Source: Brugia malayi (lineage: Eukaryota; Nematoda; Chromadorea; Rhabditida; Onchocercidae). Taken from it: a DNA stretch of 64,000 nucleotides. This document shows, one piece after another, positions 36,049-49,745 of this stretch; the first letter of the stretch is position 1, and each line of letters opens with the position of its first letter. The position numbers and the translations under genes were made by a program. Below the pieces are notes generated by a model. That model did not search any database and was not told the DNA's origin. It saw nothing but the letters and a program-made list of their open reading frames with translations. The DNA is taken from contig NW_025062475.1 of the NCBI RefSeq assembly GCF_000002995.4, positions 13,858,687 to 13,922,686 of the forward strand. Reading direction: 5' to 3'.

Positions 36049-36541
36049 GTTGAGAAGGGTTAAACAAACCAAGGAGTAGCTGCAAATTATCCGTTTATAT
36101 CGTATTTTTCTTCACTTTAATATCATGGTGATGACAATGATAGACAGATTATAATTAGTGATAAGAAAGAATGATTAGGGCAAAAATATATTTACCAACA
36201 TGCAGTGTGCATGTAATGCATGCTAACTGCTAACTGCACATGCAACGTGCATGTAATGCATGCAGACTGCTAACTGCACATGCAGTGTGAATGTAATGCA
36301 TGCTAACTGTTCTTGCATCTTGCATTTATTCATGTAATTTTAATTTTGCTCAAATGCGATATTTCTCGAGAAACTTTGATAAATTATGCGGAAGATAATG
36401 ATGGATTTAATATTTATTTAATCTTATCAGCTCGAATCTCGAAAGTCTGATGTGATTTTCTAACAATTTGAGCAATGCAAAGATTAGTTATTAATTTCAG
36501 TTTTAAATAGATTTCATTTTATTGTCAGTTAGTTTAATGCG

Positions 36542-37703
36542 ATAATTATATAAAGTTTTCATTGTTTTCTATTATTTCTTACTTAATTTATAAATAATAA
36601 TTTCTTTTTTCTAGCTGGAACATTCCACTATCTGTGTTGATCAAATTAATTTAGATCAAATTAATTGATAATTTATTCAATGCATGCAAAAAAAAAAGAA
36701 CGAAATAATGTAGTGGAGGAAAATGATAATTAAATAAATACAAAAGTTTTCGATTCAAAATGGGGAACTCTGATTGTTTAAACTATTACTAATACAATTT
36801 CTTTGCCAGCAATAAATATAATTAAATAATTATGTTATCAAAATAATTAAAAGGAATCAAATTGACCTTTGATAAAAAGGTCTCGAAATGAATGAAATTT
36901 ATCAATTTTGTTTTTTTATTTTAATCCTAAAATAATTTTCGAAATCCAGATTTAAATTTGATTCTTGAAAAATTGTTATTTGCTATTTTAGAATTTTTTG
37001 AAACACAAAAAAAAGCATTTCAAATAAATGAAACAATCAATTGTTTTCAAAATGCCTATAGCGAAAATATTCTAACAGCAAAATTAGCAGCGAATGTATC
37101 AAATCAAAGTGGGTATTTGAAATTTTTCATAAAATTAACATTAAAATCAAGCAGATACATCATTGATAGCAATGGAATTTCGCTTTGTCGTTTTTTTCGT
37201 TTTTTTAAAACATTTTGTTTGATATCAGTGCAATTCCTAATAAAAAATTCATTTTCCATTAGTGTTATTTGCCTTATATATTTTCATAAATATATTTTGA
37301 ATGTCGCAAATCCATTTATTTATTTCATTCTTTAAAATTATTTTGGTTGTTCATTCATGTAATCCCTATATTTATTTCTCGTATGTTATTAATTTTGTTA
37401 TTAAACTATTAATTCCATTAAACTGAATAGGCAAATTTAATAAATATTCTAGCGTCAAAAAACCATCATTAATAAATCAAAAATAATTATGAGTACAGAG
37501 AACAGTATGTCAATTCATCAGTCAATAAATAATTTTTATAATAATGAAATAACAATTATCTCACTTAAAACTTGTTATTTTTTTTCCAATTAATTAACTT
37601 GTTTTTAAATGAACTGTAATTAGTCTTCTTTTTTGCTTAATTAAACTTCTGTTAATTTTATCTATATTTTAATTTCAGTGTCATTTTGCAATTATTGTTC
37701 AAT
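36542..37703. other. Intergenic, one AT-rich open frame
   Basis: Contains a 125-codon open frame (36958-37335) of low-complexity hydrophobic composition, without splice or family support. TTTCAG ending at 37678, 25 bases before the next start codon, may be a spliced-leader acceptor. Confidence 0.5.
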
Positions 37704-38150
37704 ATGAGAGTGAGCAGTTGTCACATTTGGTTGATGATAATCGTATCATGGCTAACATTGTCTTCTAGTGATGTATGTTTATTCAAAATCTTTTTTCAAT
37801 TGTTAATTTTATTCTTAATTTCAACTGTTAGTAAATTGAAATTATGTTAATAGTTATCATTTTAACAAAATTTCATTTGTTATTGAATTTTATTAGAATA
37901 AGATTAAAATGGAATTTTTGGAAATTTTTTTAAAAAAAAAAACAAATTTAAACTTTAGTGGAAATATTTCTAGGAAATTGAATCGATTCATCTTAAAACG
38001 CCTTCATTAGATAGAAAAATTTATGAGGTGCGCACAATGGTTGTAACAAACAGTAGTGAAGGAACTGGTGAAAATAAAGTATTTATTCAACGTACTAACA
38101 AAAAGTTAAAAAAAATATCTGTGAGTATTTTGAATGCCACATTTGGTTGA
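37704..38150 (+). CDS. Small secreted protein (possibly 5' exons of a longer gene)
   Basis: Exon 1 (37704-37772) encodes a signal peptide (MRVSSCHIWLMIIVSWLTLS) and ends GAT/GTATGT. Exon 2 starts at 37974 after TTCTAG and adds 49 residues of polar sequence (EIESIHLKTPSLDRKIYEVR and onward) with an N-glycosylation-type NSS. The frame then either stops at 38148-38150 (82 residues) or splices at ATATCT/GTGAGT (donor after 38120) to an exon I could not find. The stop lies inside a copy of a 21-bp word that also occurs in exon 1. I do not recognise the family. Confidence 0.55.
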
Positions 38151-39084
38151 TGATAATCAATAATTCAGTCATTTGAATTTGACAAAAAATTTTGCATTGC
38201 ATTTATTATTTCCATTCTTTTTTTTTTTTCTCATTTTACATAATGATAAAAATATTTACTTCAGTTTAATATTTGTTGAATTGTTCGTTGATTGTTAACA
38301 CTTTTAAGTCATCTGAAATCTAATGAAGATAATTACAAAGTATTCTGAAATTTGAAATGTTTGAATCTCTGAAAATAGTAATTAATATGCAAAAAAAAAA
38401 AAAATGGAAAATGATAAAATTAATCCTAAATGTAATAAAAATGCACAACCGATCTTATCTTTGAACTAAAAATATTAATTATTTGTAAATACAAAACGAA
38501 TAACTGTTAACAAATGATTTTAGCAGAGATCATTTCTTAAATTTAATGGTAGGACATGGTGTATGCCGATAATGTTAAATGAAGGATATTGCAATTATCA
38601 TCTTACTAATTTGTAAAAATATTAAGGAAAAATCTTATAAAATTGTACTATAATTCGCCATGTAAGTCAAATGTAAGAAAAATATAGAATTGCTTGTGAA
38701 AACATAAAATCTAATTCTAAAATTTTGGTTCCCACTTGCAAAATTATGAATTACTCATTAATTAAAATATGATTGTTTCAAAATTTATGTTTAAAATTAT
38801 ATTTAAACCTTTCTATGTCTGTTTTAATCTAATCTTATAGTGATGGGCATTCAGGATTTTATCATTTATCATTAATTTTACCATGAAATAACTGGAAATT
38901 ACTTTTTCCTATTTAAGCAATTTGTTATCAACAATAAAAATTTGTGATATTTTTGCAGTTACTTTTCAGATCATAGCAATTGTTTTCAAAACAACAGAGA
39001 GCATTCAAAATAAAAATGAGCTTCTAACAGTTTTTTATAAAGTTAAATTTAATAAATGAAATAATTCTCCATTAGTAATATAAT
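38151..39084. other. Intergenic, no gene seen
   Basis: AT-rich; could contain a missing downstream exon of the small secreted gene, but none is supported. Confidence 0.5.
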
Positions 39085-39600
39085 TAAGTTTATGTTATTT
39101 TAATATGCGAATCCTTTCTTCTGCTCAGTTCACGGATACATATTTTATTGAAATTAAAACTTAAAACTAGTATTATTTGAAATACATAATGCTTTTTGGG
39201 CGGCAAAATGATAATTTTAATGCCAATTTATATTCAAACTTGAACAAATTGAAATTCCACATGACTACTGCATGCATTTAGCAATCATTTCTCACATAAA
39301 AAAAAAAAAACCTTTTTTCTGTAGAGGAGTATAAAATGTTAAAATTACGAATTATCAAAATTATTACAACGAAAACACTGGTTTCTTCTTATGTATTAAC
39401 TGTTTTCGATGAAATTTATTTTATGTCTTATTAATCACATTTTGAAATAATAATAATTAATAATAATGACAACCTATTATTATTGCGTGTCTTATTAATC
39501 TTTCATATTTCTTATAATCAATTATTAATGAGAAAAAAGAGACAAAAACAATTTTACAGTGTTCTGTCCACCATTTGCTTAACTCATTTTATTCTCGAAA
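39085..39600 (+). pseudogene. Decayed duplicate of the 5' end of the sushi gene
   Basis: This segment aligns over about 500 bases with 47822-48385, the upstream region, first exon and start of exon 2 of the intact CCP gene. Exon 1 is recognisable (MLKLRIIKIITTKTLVSSYV at 39336) but lacks the splice donor. The exon 2 start (TTTTACAGTGTTCTGTCCAC near 39553) runs into a stop after seven codons. The remaining CCP exons are absent. It is a truncated segmental duplication, not a gene. Confidence 0.75.
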
Positions 39601-41143
39601 AGAAGTGTTTGACAGGAAATCTCAGCGCTCCGTCAATGATTGCTGCATTTAATTTTTAATAGGCAATAGAACATCACATACAGAAGATATTTCGACCGAA
39701 TTTTTTTCCTAAAAATTTTACTTTCTTTGTAGAAATATTTAAAATATGAGAAAATAAACAAAGATGAATTCTTGTAATAACTGACCAAGAGATAGCTTTA
39801 TCTGATTACTTGTCTAAATGAGATCGAAAGAATTTCAGTTTCTGCTGCATCATCATTGAATTTCATAAGCCAGATCGAATAATTGCTTGAATAGCTTCAC
39901 GGATTCATACAAAGTCTGGCTGATTTGAGAGAATATCTATTTGTCTGGAACGAATTCAATTGATCCTTTCGATAAATTTTCACAAAAGAATATTAAATAA
40001 TTATGAGTAAGCTGAAGAACATTAGATAAGGTTTGTTGGCTATGAAGTTTCTGAAAATCCTGATTCTTTTCAGTAATATTAACAGAAATCAAGAAATCAG
40101 ATTAGCTATATAAGGATGATTTCGAGATTGTGATATGATAAGTGGCATATATTTCAGTCATTAATATTACCGTTACTGTCATAAATTGAAAGACAAAAAA
40201 AGAAATATGTACCCATTTAAAATTTTATTAAAATTTTGTTAGTAGTAAAAATAATTTACTGACAATGACGGCAATAATAAAGGTTGAAAAGAATATAGGC
40301 ATCTTGAATATTAAATAGACAAATGGAAATGGGTAAGGCAACATGGAAAAAGCAAAGTATATTCAAAATTTCTTGCTTTCTTAGATATACTAATATTTCA
40401 AAATTTAGAATTGAGATAACATAGGAATATCATAGGCAAGTAACAAATAATAGCTGAATTAAGAAATAAAAAATCAATGTATTAATAATTATCAGCGGAT
40501 TTAAAAGTAATTTAAGTTGCTTTCAGCATAACAGTGAATACTTGGTTGCATATTTGGTCTAAAATAAAAATTGATAGTAGCAGACTCACCGGGATAATTG
40601 CTAATACCGAAATAAGTAAAACTCCACGCAGAATCATTTTGGACTACAAACCATAAGCGAAATTAATTATTGAAATCGTTGAACGCTTCTCACCATATGA
40701 ACAGCTTGCAGCTAAGCACATCATAATGCCTAAATTCGAAACCCAACAATATTTGAATATCAATTCTTATATGCTGGAATACGGACCAACAAAAATCAAC
40801 AATAAATAAGAGGTTAGAAATGCTTCAAACATTGAGTGGTTTTATTTTCGATCTAACTCTAAAAGAATGCTGAAAAAGAGAAAGAGAGAAAAAAGCTTTT
40901 TTTGTATAGAAGAGTGCTCATATAGATTACTTAGTTATACAGATTACTTGACAGTCTGTGTAGATCGTTGTCAGAGCTCTCATAAGTCATAACTCTCTCT
41001 CTAAGGATCAAACGAATGATAGAATCATCATTGATGTATTTGCATATTTGCACTTAACCCTTTTCCTATGATGTTCTTTTCTATCGCATTATTATTATTT
41101 TTTGTTTAATTAATGAACTTTGACTAATTATTGCTTATTTCAG
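39601..41143. other. Intergenic, no gene seen
   Basis: AT-rich sequence without supported features. It ends at TTTCAG (41143), a probable spliced-leader acceptor 13 bases before the zinc-finger gene start codon. Confidence 0.5.
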
Positions 41144-41156
41144 ATTGCTTTCAAGA

Positions 41157-42705
41157 ATGCTTGCTGCGAATGGAGATGGCCCGGCAATGCCGGGAATATC
41201 TGACGTTCTCCGCTATTTGGAGAACGAACCTGTAATGCTCCATGCATTACAGGAGTTTATAAATATGACGCAGCAGGTAAGTATCTCATTTTTCATTTTA
41301 TTTATTTATTCATTTTTCACAAATTGATTTATGGTCTTTATCCTTGATGTTGATACTTTATTGCAGTAGCGATATCATCATCTGTGTTTATAAGTACTGG
41401 AAATAATGATAATAATAATCATTGTATGTTTTTTCAGCGTGATAGCCTGCTGAATGCCCGCTTGACCGAGGTAGAAAGACGACTGGCGGGATATGAAGGG
41501 CGAAACGCCCAACAAGAAGTGGAAGTAGAAGAAATGGAGGAGGGACCGGCACCTCAGGAGCCGGAATTTAATATAGAAGAAGCAGAGTGGGCACCTCTGC
41601 CGGAAAGTGACGATGAAGCCGATTGGCTAGCGGAAGCAGAGCGTGCCCCTCTGCCAGATAGCAGCGAAGAAAGCCCTGAGGTGCCGGTGGCACCGGTGGA
41701 GGCAAGTGGTGTTGAGGAACCGGAAGAGGAAATTCGAGAGATCGTCCTGTAAGCTTTAATTTAATATATTGAAAAGAAATTAAAGCAAAATTAATTTTGC
41801 CAGTCATACAAAATGGATAAATCAGATTAAATTAAAATTTTTTTTAGAAGATCAAGGACGATAAGAATTGCGGTTCCAGCCACGAACACGGCGTTGGCTG
41901 CGGCGATACCGGAAGCATTCCGCCCCGCAGATCTAGGGGACCTTCCGGTACAGCTCCGAAGAGAGCTGGAAACACCGCAGGCGGAGCCGTACACGGTGAT
42001 TCGGGCAGAAGGAAGTACCAACATCGGTAATTTTTTTATCAATGAAATAAATACAAAAATTCTATACTGATGGATAATCAGCTCTGTCTATGCAAATAAT
42101 TTTTTTCTATTTTCAGTGTGTGGCATCTGCAACAGGCAGTTTGGGTCACTGAAAGGGTGGCGCATCCACACGTCGAGGATGCATAAGCAGGATGGTAAGT
42201 ACTTTACCGCAATATTCTTAGTTATACATTTGGCTTGGTAAAAAAAATATCAAATTCATTAACTATGTATATTACAGGTTTCTGTGCCCGTTGTGGGCAT
42301 TATCTCCTGCTTCCACCCAACTTTACGGCTGCGCAGAAGACTGCAGCATTGGAATTACATGCCCTTGACTGGTGCCCAAGGGCATGCGCAGCCGTAATGA
42401 AGGAAAGGCAGGTGAAACGCCGCCGTCTTAATCTTGTGGGGAGAGAAGAGGACACTCATCACCTCTTCGTTCCAGGTGAGAAATTTTTGACAAATTCATG
42501 AAGTAAAAATTGAAAAGTTTGAAAAAAAAAAAAGGAACTTTGAATGATTATAAAAAACAAACCATTAAACTCATAACAAACCAATGAATTTTTTAATCAA
42601 TGAATTTCAGGCCAGTAACATCTTCTGGCATCCCCCATGCGGTCAACCTGTCGCTGCCTGTTCCGACAATTTCTCCACCTCCATCCAGCGAAGCCGGTCA
42701 AGCGG
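41157..42705 (+). CDS. GC-rich zinc-finger gene, retroelement-like N-terminal region
   Basis: Exons 41157-41276, 41438-41748, 41848-42026, 42117-42194 and 42278-42475 join in frame with good donors and TTTCAG/TTTTAG acceptors. Order: a short helical start; an acidic Pro/Glu-rich region with repeats (EWAPLPESDDEAD, ERAPLPDSSEE); an Arg/Ala-rich block; a C2H2 finger (CGICNRQFGSLKGWRIHTSR, then MH); and a second Cys/His cluster (CARCGHYLL...HALDWCPRAC). At the last acceptor, TTTCAG (42610) gives a quick stop (297 residues). The AG five bases downstream (42615) keeps an open GC-rich Pro/Ser-rich exon to 42705, donor GCGG/GTTAGT. Composition and codon use differ sharply from every other gene here. 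The finger resembles those at the N-terminus of R2/NeSL-type LINE proteins, but no reverse transcriptase follows. Confidence 0.72.
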
Positions 42706-44339
42706 GTTAGTAGGCTTTAAATAAAATAGAAAATTAAAAAATAAAAAAAAATTGAAAGATGAAAATAAATAAAAAAAAAAAAAAAAAAAAAAACAAAAAA
42801 ATAAAAAAAATACAAAAAAATAAAAAAATAAAAATAAAAAAAAAAACAAAAAAAATTAAAAAAGAATAAAAAATGAATAAAAAAAAGAAAAAATAAAAAT
42901 AAAAAAAAAAAAAATCAAAACAAGTTTTTTTTCAACTAATATTGTTTATGAAAGCAGTTGAATTTTAAATTTGCTTAATGAAGTAGGAATCTGTAGAATT
43001 TTGGTAGACTAGTTTTAGATAATATAGAATTTTGGTTGCTAGTTTAGATAATATATACTATTACCCCTAGTTGGAATGATCAGAACTTGAAAAATGATTT
43101 TCATACCCCATCTCGAATTCAACTGCTTTTTTTATTTTTGAGTTTTGGTAGCCCTTATTTAGGCAATTAACATTTGTTGAATGTTTTTCTTTAACTTTTT
43201 GCTTTTGTTAAATTTGTTTCTTTTTTTAATAATGCTACTTTTTTTTGTTGAAATTTAATGTTTTCATAATTTTTTTTGTTTTATAGTTAAGTTTATAATA
43301 TTAATTTTAGTGTTTGTTTTTTTTAACTTTTTTTTTTTTTTTTTTAAACTAAGATTTATTAATAGTTATTAGTAATGTTGAAATATTGTATTCTAAATAT
43401 GAATAAGAATCTAAATATAGCTATGTTAATATTTTTTGATAATTTTTTGATGATACTGTTGTCAAAATTTCAAATTTGTAGGGAAATTTTTGTTCTATTT
43501 AAACGCAATTTCCATTTTTATTTTCAATTTCGACATTATTTTATTTTCACCTTTTTTTTTCAAGTTGGTTGTTTTCCCGATGCTTATATTTACTTTTTAC
43601 TGAACCTTCTTTTATTGATGGGGTACCAACTCGCGTTCTAGTTAAGTTTTTAATATTTCATGTTTAAATGTATTTTGAATATTTGACAACATTTTTGTTA
43701 TGTAGTTGTAATTCAACTGATATTTAATATTTATTTAGTTTTATTTATAATATTTAATTTTTTTGCGCGCTTTTTTTACATGTACTACGAGTTGGTACCC
43801 AATTTGGGATTTAGGTAGCCATTTATAGCTCGATACTTATTTTTTGGCACTAAAATTAATTGAAATTAAGCATAATTTTAAGCCAGGAACATTCTTTTAA
43901 GCTGAAATTTCAAATGTTTAAATTGTAGACTTATCTAACTTTTTAGCCTTCTTGAATTCTTCTATTTTCATTTGTCAAATTCCAAATTTTCTGAATGAGT
44001 TATTAGATTTTCCAATTTTTAGTTCAATTTCCAAACATTAGAAAAACGAAGTTTTTGTTTTAATTTCCTAATTTTCCAATAATGATTTTTGGATTTTTAG
44101 AATTTTTTTGAAATGCAAATTATCTTCGATTATTCTTACATTTTTAACTTTTTGTTGCTTTTTTTAATTTCGATACTGTTTTCGTTTTTCATTTTTTCCA
44201 ATTTATCCCAATCATTTTGGGCATTGGAATATTTTTGTATTTTTTTAACCCCTCTTTAAGTTCTTTACCGATTTTCAATTTTTCTTTTCCTCAATTTTTT
44301 TCCGGACTTTTTTGTTGCATATTTTCTGATACTACATTT
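42706..44339. other. AT-rich low-complexity stretch
   Basis: Long A-rich block (42720-42920) followed by T-rich sequence. It could hold late exons of the zinc-finger gene, but none with GC-rich composition is seen. Confidence 0.6.
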
Positions 44340-45760
44340 TGTTAACTGCATGCTTTCTGCTAGCTCCATTAAATTGATCTCATTTTTTGGCATATTTTTA
44401 TTTTTAAATCAAGTTGTAACTTTAAATAGCTCCTTTCTTGCATGTTTTTTAAATATTTAATTTCACTAACTGCATGTCTTTTAATAGCCTCACCTATTTC
44501 TCCTCAGCATTTTTGACTGATATTTAGTTAACTTCATATTTGCATGCATTTTATTTTTTTCTAATTGCTGCATGGTTTTCGCTAATTTCACTTACATTTT
44601 CAAATTATATTTTAAATTGCTTGCATTAAATTAATTAATTCATTTCCCTTTTCCCTTACTTTTTCTGCATTTTTGAGTTGCCTTTACTAACTGCATGCTT
44701 TTGCTCGTTACTTACTATTAATGCATAAGTTTTATGTGATTTAACTATGAGCTTTTTTTTGTTTTATTGACGTCGCGTGTATTTTACGTGACTTAATTAA
44801 GTGCATTTTACGTTTTTTCAACTAATTGCATCCTTTTGTTTGTTACTTACGGTTCATGAGATCATTTTAGTTTTTTTAAGTAACTGCATGTTTTTGTTAG
44901 GCTTCTGTTTATTACTTATCGTTGCCGCATGTTCAACTAACTGCATACTTCTGTTTTTTTCTTTTCTTTTTTACTTATTAATATTGCATGAACGCGGTTC
45001 GACTAACTGCATATTTTTATTTATTATTATATTTTATTTATTTATATATTATATTTTATTTATATATTTTATTATTTTATTTATTTTATGCGTTACTAAC
45101 TGCATGCTTTTTTATTGCTTATTGCTATCGCAAGTATTTACGCGATTTGATTAATTGCATGCTTTTATTTGTTACTTATTTTTGATGCTTCATTTTATAT
45201 GTCTAACTAATTGCATGCTATTGTTTCTTACTGTTATTGCATGAATTTTACGTGATTTAACTAACTGCATGCTTTTGTTGGTTTTTTATATTTATATATG
45301 TTATTTATATTTATATATGTATGATTGCATGTTTTTGTTTTGTTACTTATGCATGCTGCATGTTTAACTAACCGCATGCTTTGCATGCCTTTGTTAAGTA
45401 CTTATATTGGTGCATGTACTAAATGCATGTTTTTCGTTTGCTATTTATCCATGTTGCATGTTTAACTGATTGCATGCTTTTATTCGTTATTTAATGTTCA
45501 TCCGTTCTTTTACTTTTTTTTAATTAATTGCATACCTTTGTTAAGTACTTATATTTATGCATGTACCAACTGCATGTTTTTGTTTGTTTGTTGTTCATGC
45601 TGCATGTTTAACTAACTGCATGCTTTAATCCTACTTATTGCTACTGCATTTATTTTATGTTGTTCAATTAACTGCATGCTTTTAGTTGGTATTTCTTATT
45701 GATGCATGAATTTTACGTGTTCAATTAACTGTATTTTCTTGTCTGTTACTTGTTCTTATT
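44340..45760. repeat. Degenerate TGCATGC-containing tandem repeat field
   Basis: The phrase TAACTAACTGCATGCTTTTG followed by TTACTTAT and a GCATGAATTTTACGTG segment recurs irregularly about every 50-100 bases, some twenty times. Unit length and sequence vary. The open frames in it are Leu/Phe/Tyr-rich by-products. The GCATGC core is shared with the minisatellite in the 28-kb region. Confidence 0.75.
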
Positions 45761-46029
45761 GCATGAATTTTACGTAGTTCAGTTGGCTCACCTTATTTGA
45801 AATTAACTGTTCGTGTATTTCAGATTCAATTAGTTCATTTTAATCGTACATTCAGGAAAAGAAGAAGAAACGGAAATGTGCAGAATGCAAGAAGTCGGTG
45901 TGCATTTTCAATTCGATCCCGATATTGTTAGTTTACCACGAACTTTTCTGAGATTCCTGAGATTGCGCACATTCCTGCAACTATAAAAATTTTACTTAGG
46001 AACGATAACATTTAAAAATTTATGAAAAT

Positions 46030-46380
46030 CAATTAATTTTTTCAATATTGATATATGCTGTCACTTTTAAATAAAACGACTTTCCCAAAAAATAACATAA
46101 CAGATAACTTTCACACAACAAATGTTTACTACCGATGGAAACGAACAAACTCACACAATCAACAATCAAACCAATCATTCATTACGACACGACAAACAAG
46201 CCAAACAGGTAGTAATCATTTATTTGGCTATCGTAAACTAAATTCTCTTCGATCTTCTATCTTAGCATGGAAAAGCTGTGAGTATTAGATAGGTTACTGA
46301 ATTTTATGCACTTTCAATGCATGTTAACTGCTGACTGCATGATGCACTCTCATGTTGCACTTATTCATGCAGTTTCAGTT
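46030..46380 (-). repeat. snRNA-like module copy h, outside the palindrome
   Basis: On the minus strand: ATTTTTTGG at 46085-46093, a terminal hairpin starting GTCGTTTT (46060-46080), GAATGATTGG upstream, and the shared flank AAAGTGCATAAAA...GCATGAATAAGTGCAACATG. It shows the family is dispersed, not confined to the palindrome. Confidence 0.65.
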
Positions 46381-48064
46381 TACATAATACATGCCAATAC
46401 AAATAAATTCCATTAATAATTTTATTATTCATTGCAATATTTTTAAAAAATGATTTTTGCAGTCTTAATTTTTAGAAAATCTTTTACAGAAAACAAAACT
46501 ATTCGTTAATAGTTGTATCTTTTTCATACATTTTATATCACACCAAGCATTTATGTAATTATGTGCTTTACTCGTAATACTCATCAGTTTCAATTTCTTA
46601 AGACAAATTTATATATGTAATTATTAAAACTGCGTGAGGAAAGTAAAGCTATAAAAAAAATTTATTGGGAATTTAATTTTTACCATTAGAAATTGAATTT
46701 ATAAAAATTTTTAATTAGTTTCTTTTTTTTTCAAATTTTCGTATCCATTTTATAATCAATAAGCTATTGAAGAAAATTAGTACTTTGTTTTTATTTGAAA
46801 ACCTTTTAAATTTATTTTTCAATGGGACACAAAATTAAGACTTGCTTCAAAGGATTTAGAGTGTCAAACTTTACCGAATGAAATCGACAAAATTTATAGA
46901 AAAAAAAGGCAAATAACGTTCACAAATGAATTTATTATTATCATCAAAATTTTGCCAAACATAAGTAAATTTTTTCTTGAATAGTAAAAGATTTTGCCAA
47001 ATTTTATTTCTCAAAATTTGTCTTAAGAAATTAAAAAAAAAATTTCATGATTAATAGTTCATTCTAGAGCTATTAAGTTTAATTTTGTTGTTGAAGATAT
47101 TTACTTCCATTCTAGAAAATTTCAAAAATTCTAATTTTTTCAATTGTATTTTTTGGTATAGTATATTAAGGTTTTATCATACTTTTAAAAATAAAAATAA
47201 GTTTCAGGACGAGTTTCTTTTTGTTTTTACAAAAATTACTGGTATTTTATTTTTTTATTGATAAAATGCGGTCTTACTTCTGGTCTTTAAGTATTGTTAA
47301 TTAAGTATTTTTTTCTGTAATTTTTTTTTAATTTATTTGTTTTTTTTTTTTTTTTTTTTTGTTCTTTAATTTTTGAACTTGATTTATTGCTAATTAAAAC
47401 TTAGATTTTCATATGAAATTATCTTCTGCTATGTTTTATATCATTTAATATTATTAAGATTTGGTTTTGAATATTTAAATAATAATAGTAATAATTGCTT
47501 TTCAATACATAATATAATTTAGTTTTTCCCCGCTCTTTCAAATGTTTCAGTAATCAATAATATGAGAAATAACAATATTAATTGTTCCTTTCTAGATTGT
47601 CGTCTTTTGTACATGTTTTTAGATTCAAATAAATAATCATTCAATGAATCATCAATTATTAATCGATGTGAGATACAATACAGTTTTCATCATCATCGAT
47701 CATTTCTGCTTATTTTATATCAAAACAACGATAATCACAATTTTGCATAATTAAATAACATTTTAACTGCCACTCACATTATACTAACAACATCATACAT
47801 CACTCAGTAACATAATTTAGTTTGTGTCATTTTGAATATGCGAATTATTTTTTCTACTTAATTCATAGATGCATTATTTTATTTTAAATTTAAAACTTAA
47901 AACTTATTATTTGAAGTGGATAATGGCTTGTGAATGGTGAAAATATTTTAGATAATGCCAATAATTTTAAGGACTAATTTATATTCAAACTTGAGCAAAT
48001 TGAAGTCTCATTTCAACATTTAGCAATCATTTCTCTCATTTTTTTCCCTATAGAAGATTATAGA
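46381..48064. other. Intergenic, upstream of the CCP gene
   Basis: AT-rich. From 47822 it is the intact partner of the duplicated segment at 39085-39600. No further gene seen. Confidence 0.5.

Positions 48065-49745
<1,681 letters not shown>

Larger units (their letters stand above)
33579..36541 (-). repeat. Right arm of the giant inverted repeat
   Basis: Reverse complement of 27598-31061 with very few differences, mostly homopolymer length, ending GTTTAATGCG at 36541. It contains the mirrored modules f and g and one copy of the block duplicated in the left arm. No target-site duplication or transposase is seen at the outer ends. Confidence 0.93.

Noticed and set aside
36958..37335. 125-codon open frame
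   Set aside because: AT-rich low-complexity hydrophobic translation without splice sites or family resemblance.
41568..42042. Minus-strand frames under the zinc-finger gene
   Set aside because: Shadows caused by the GC-rich exons on the plus strand, which carry the finger motifs and splice sites.
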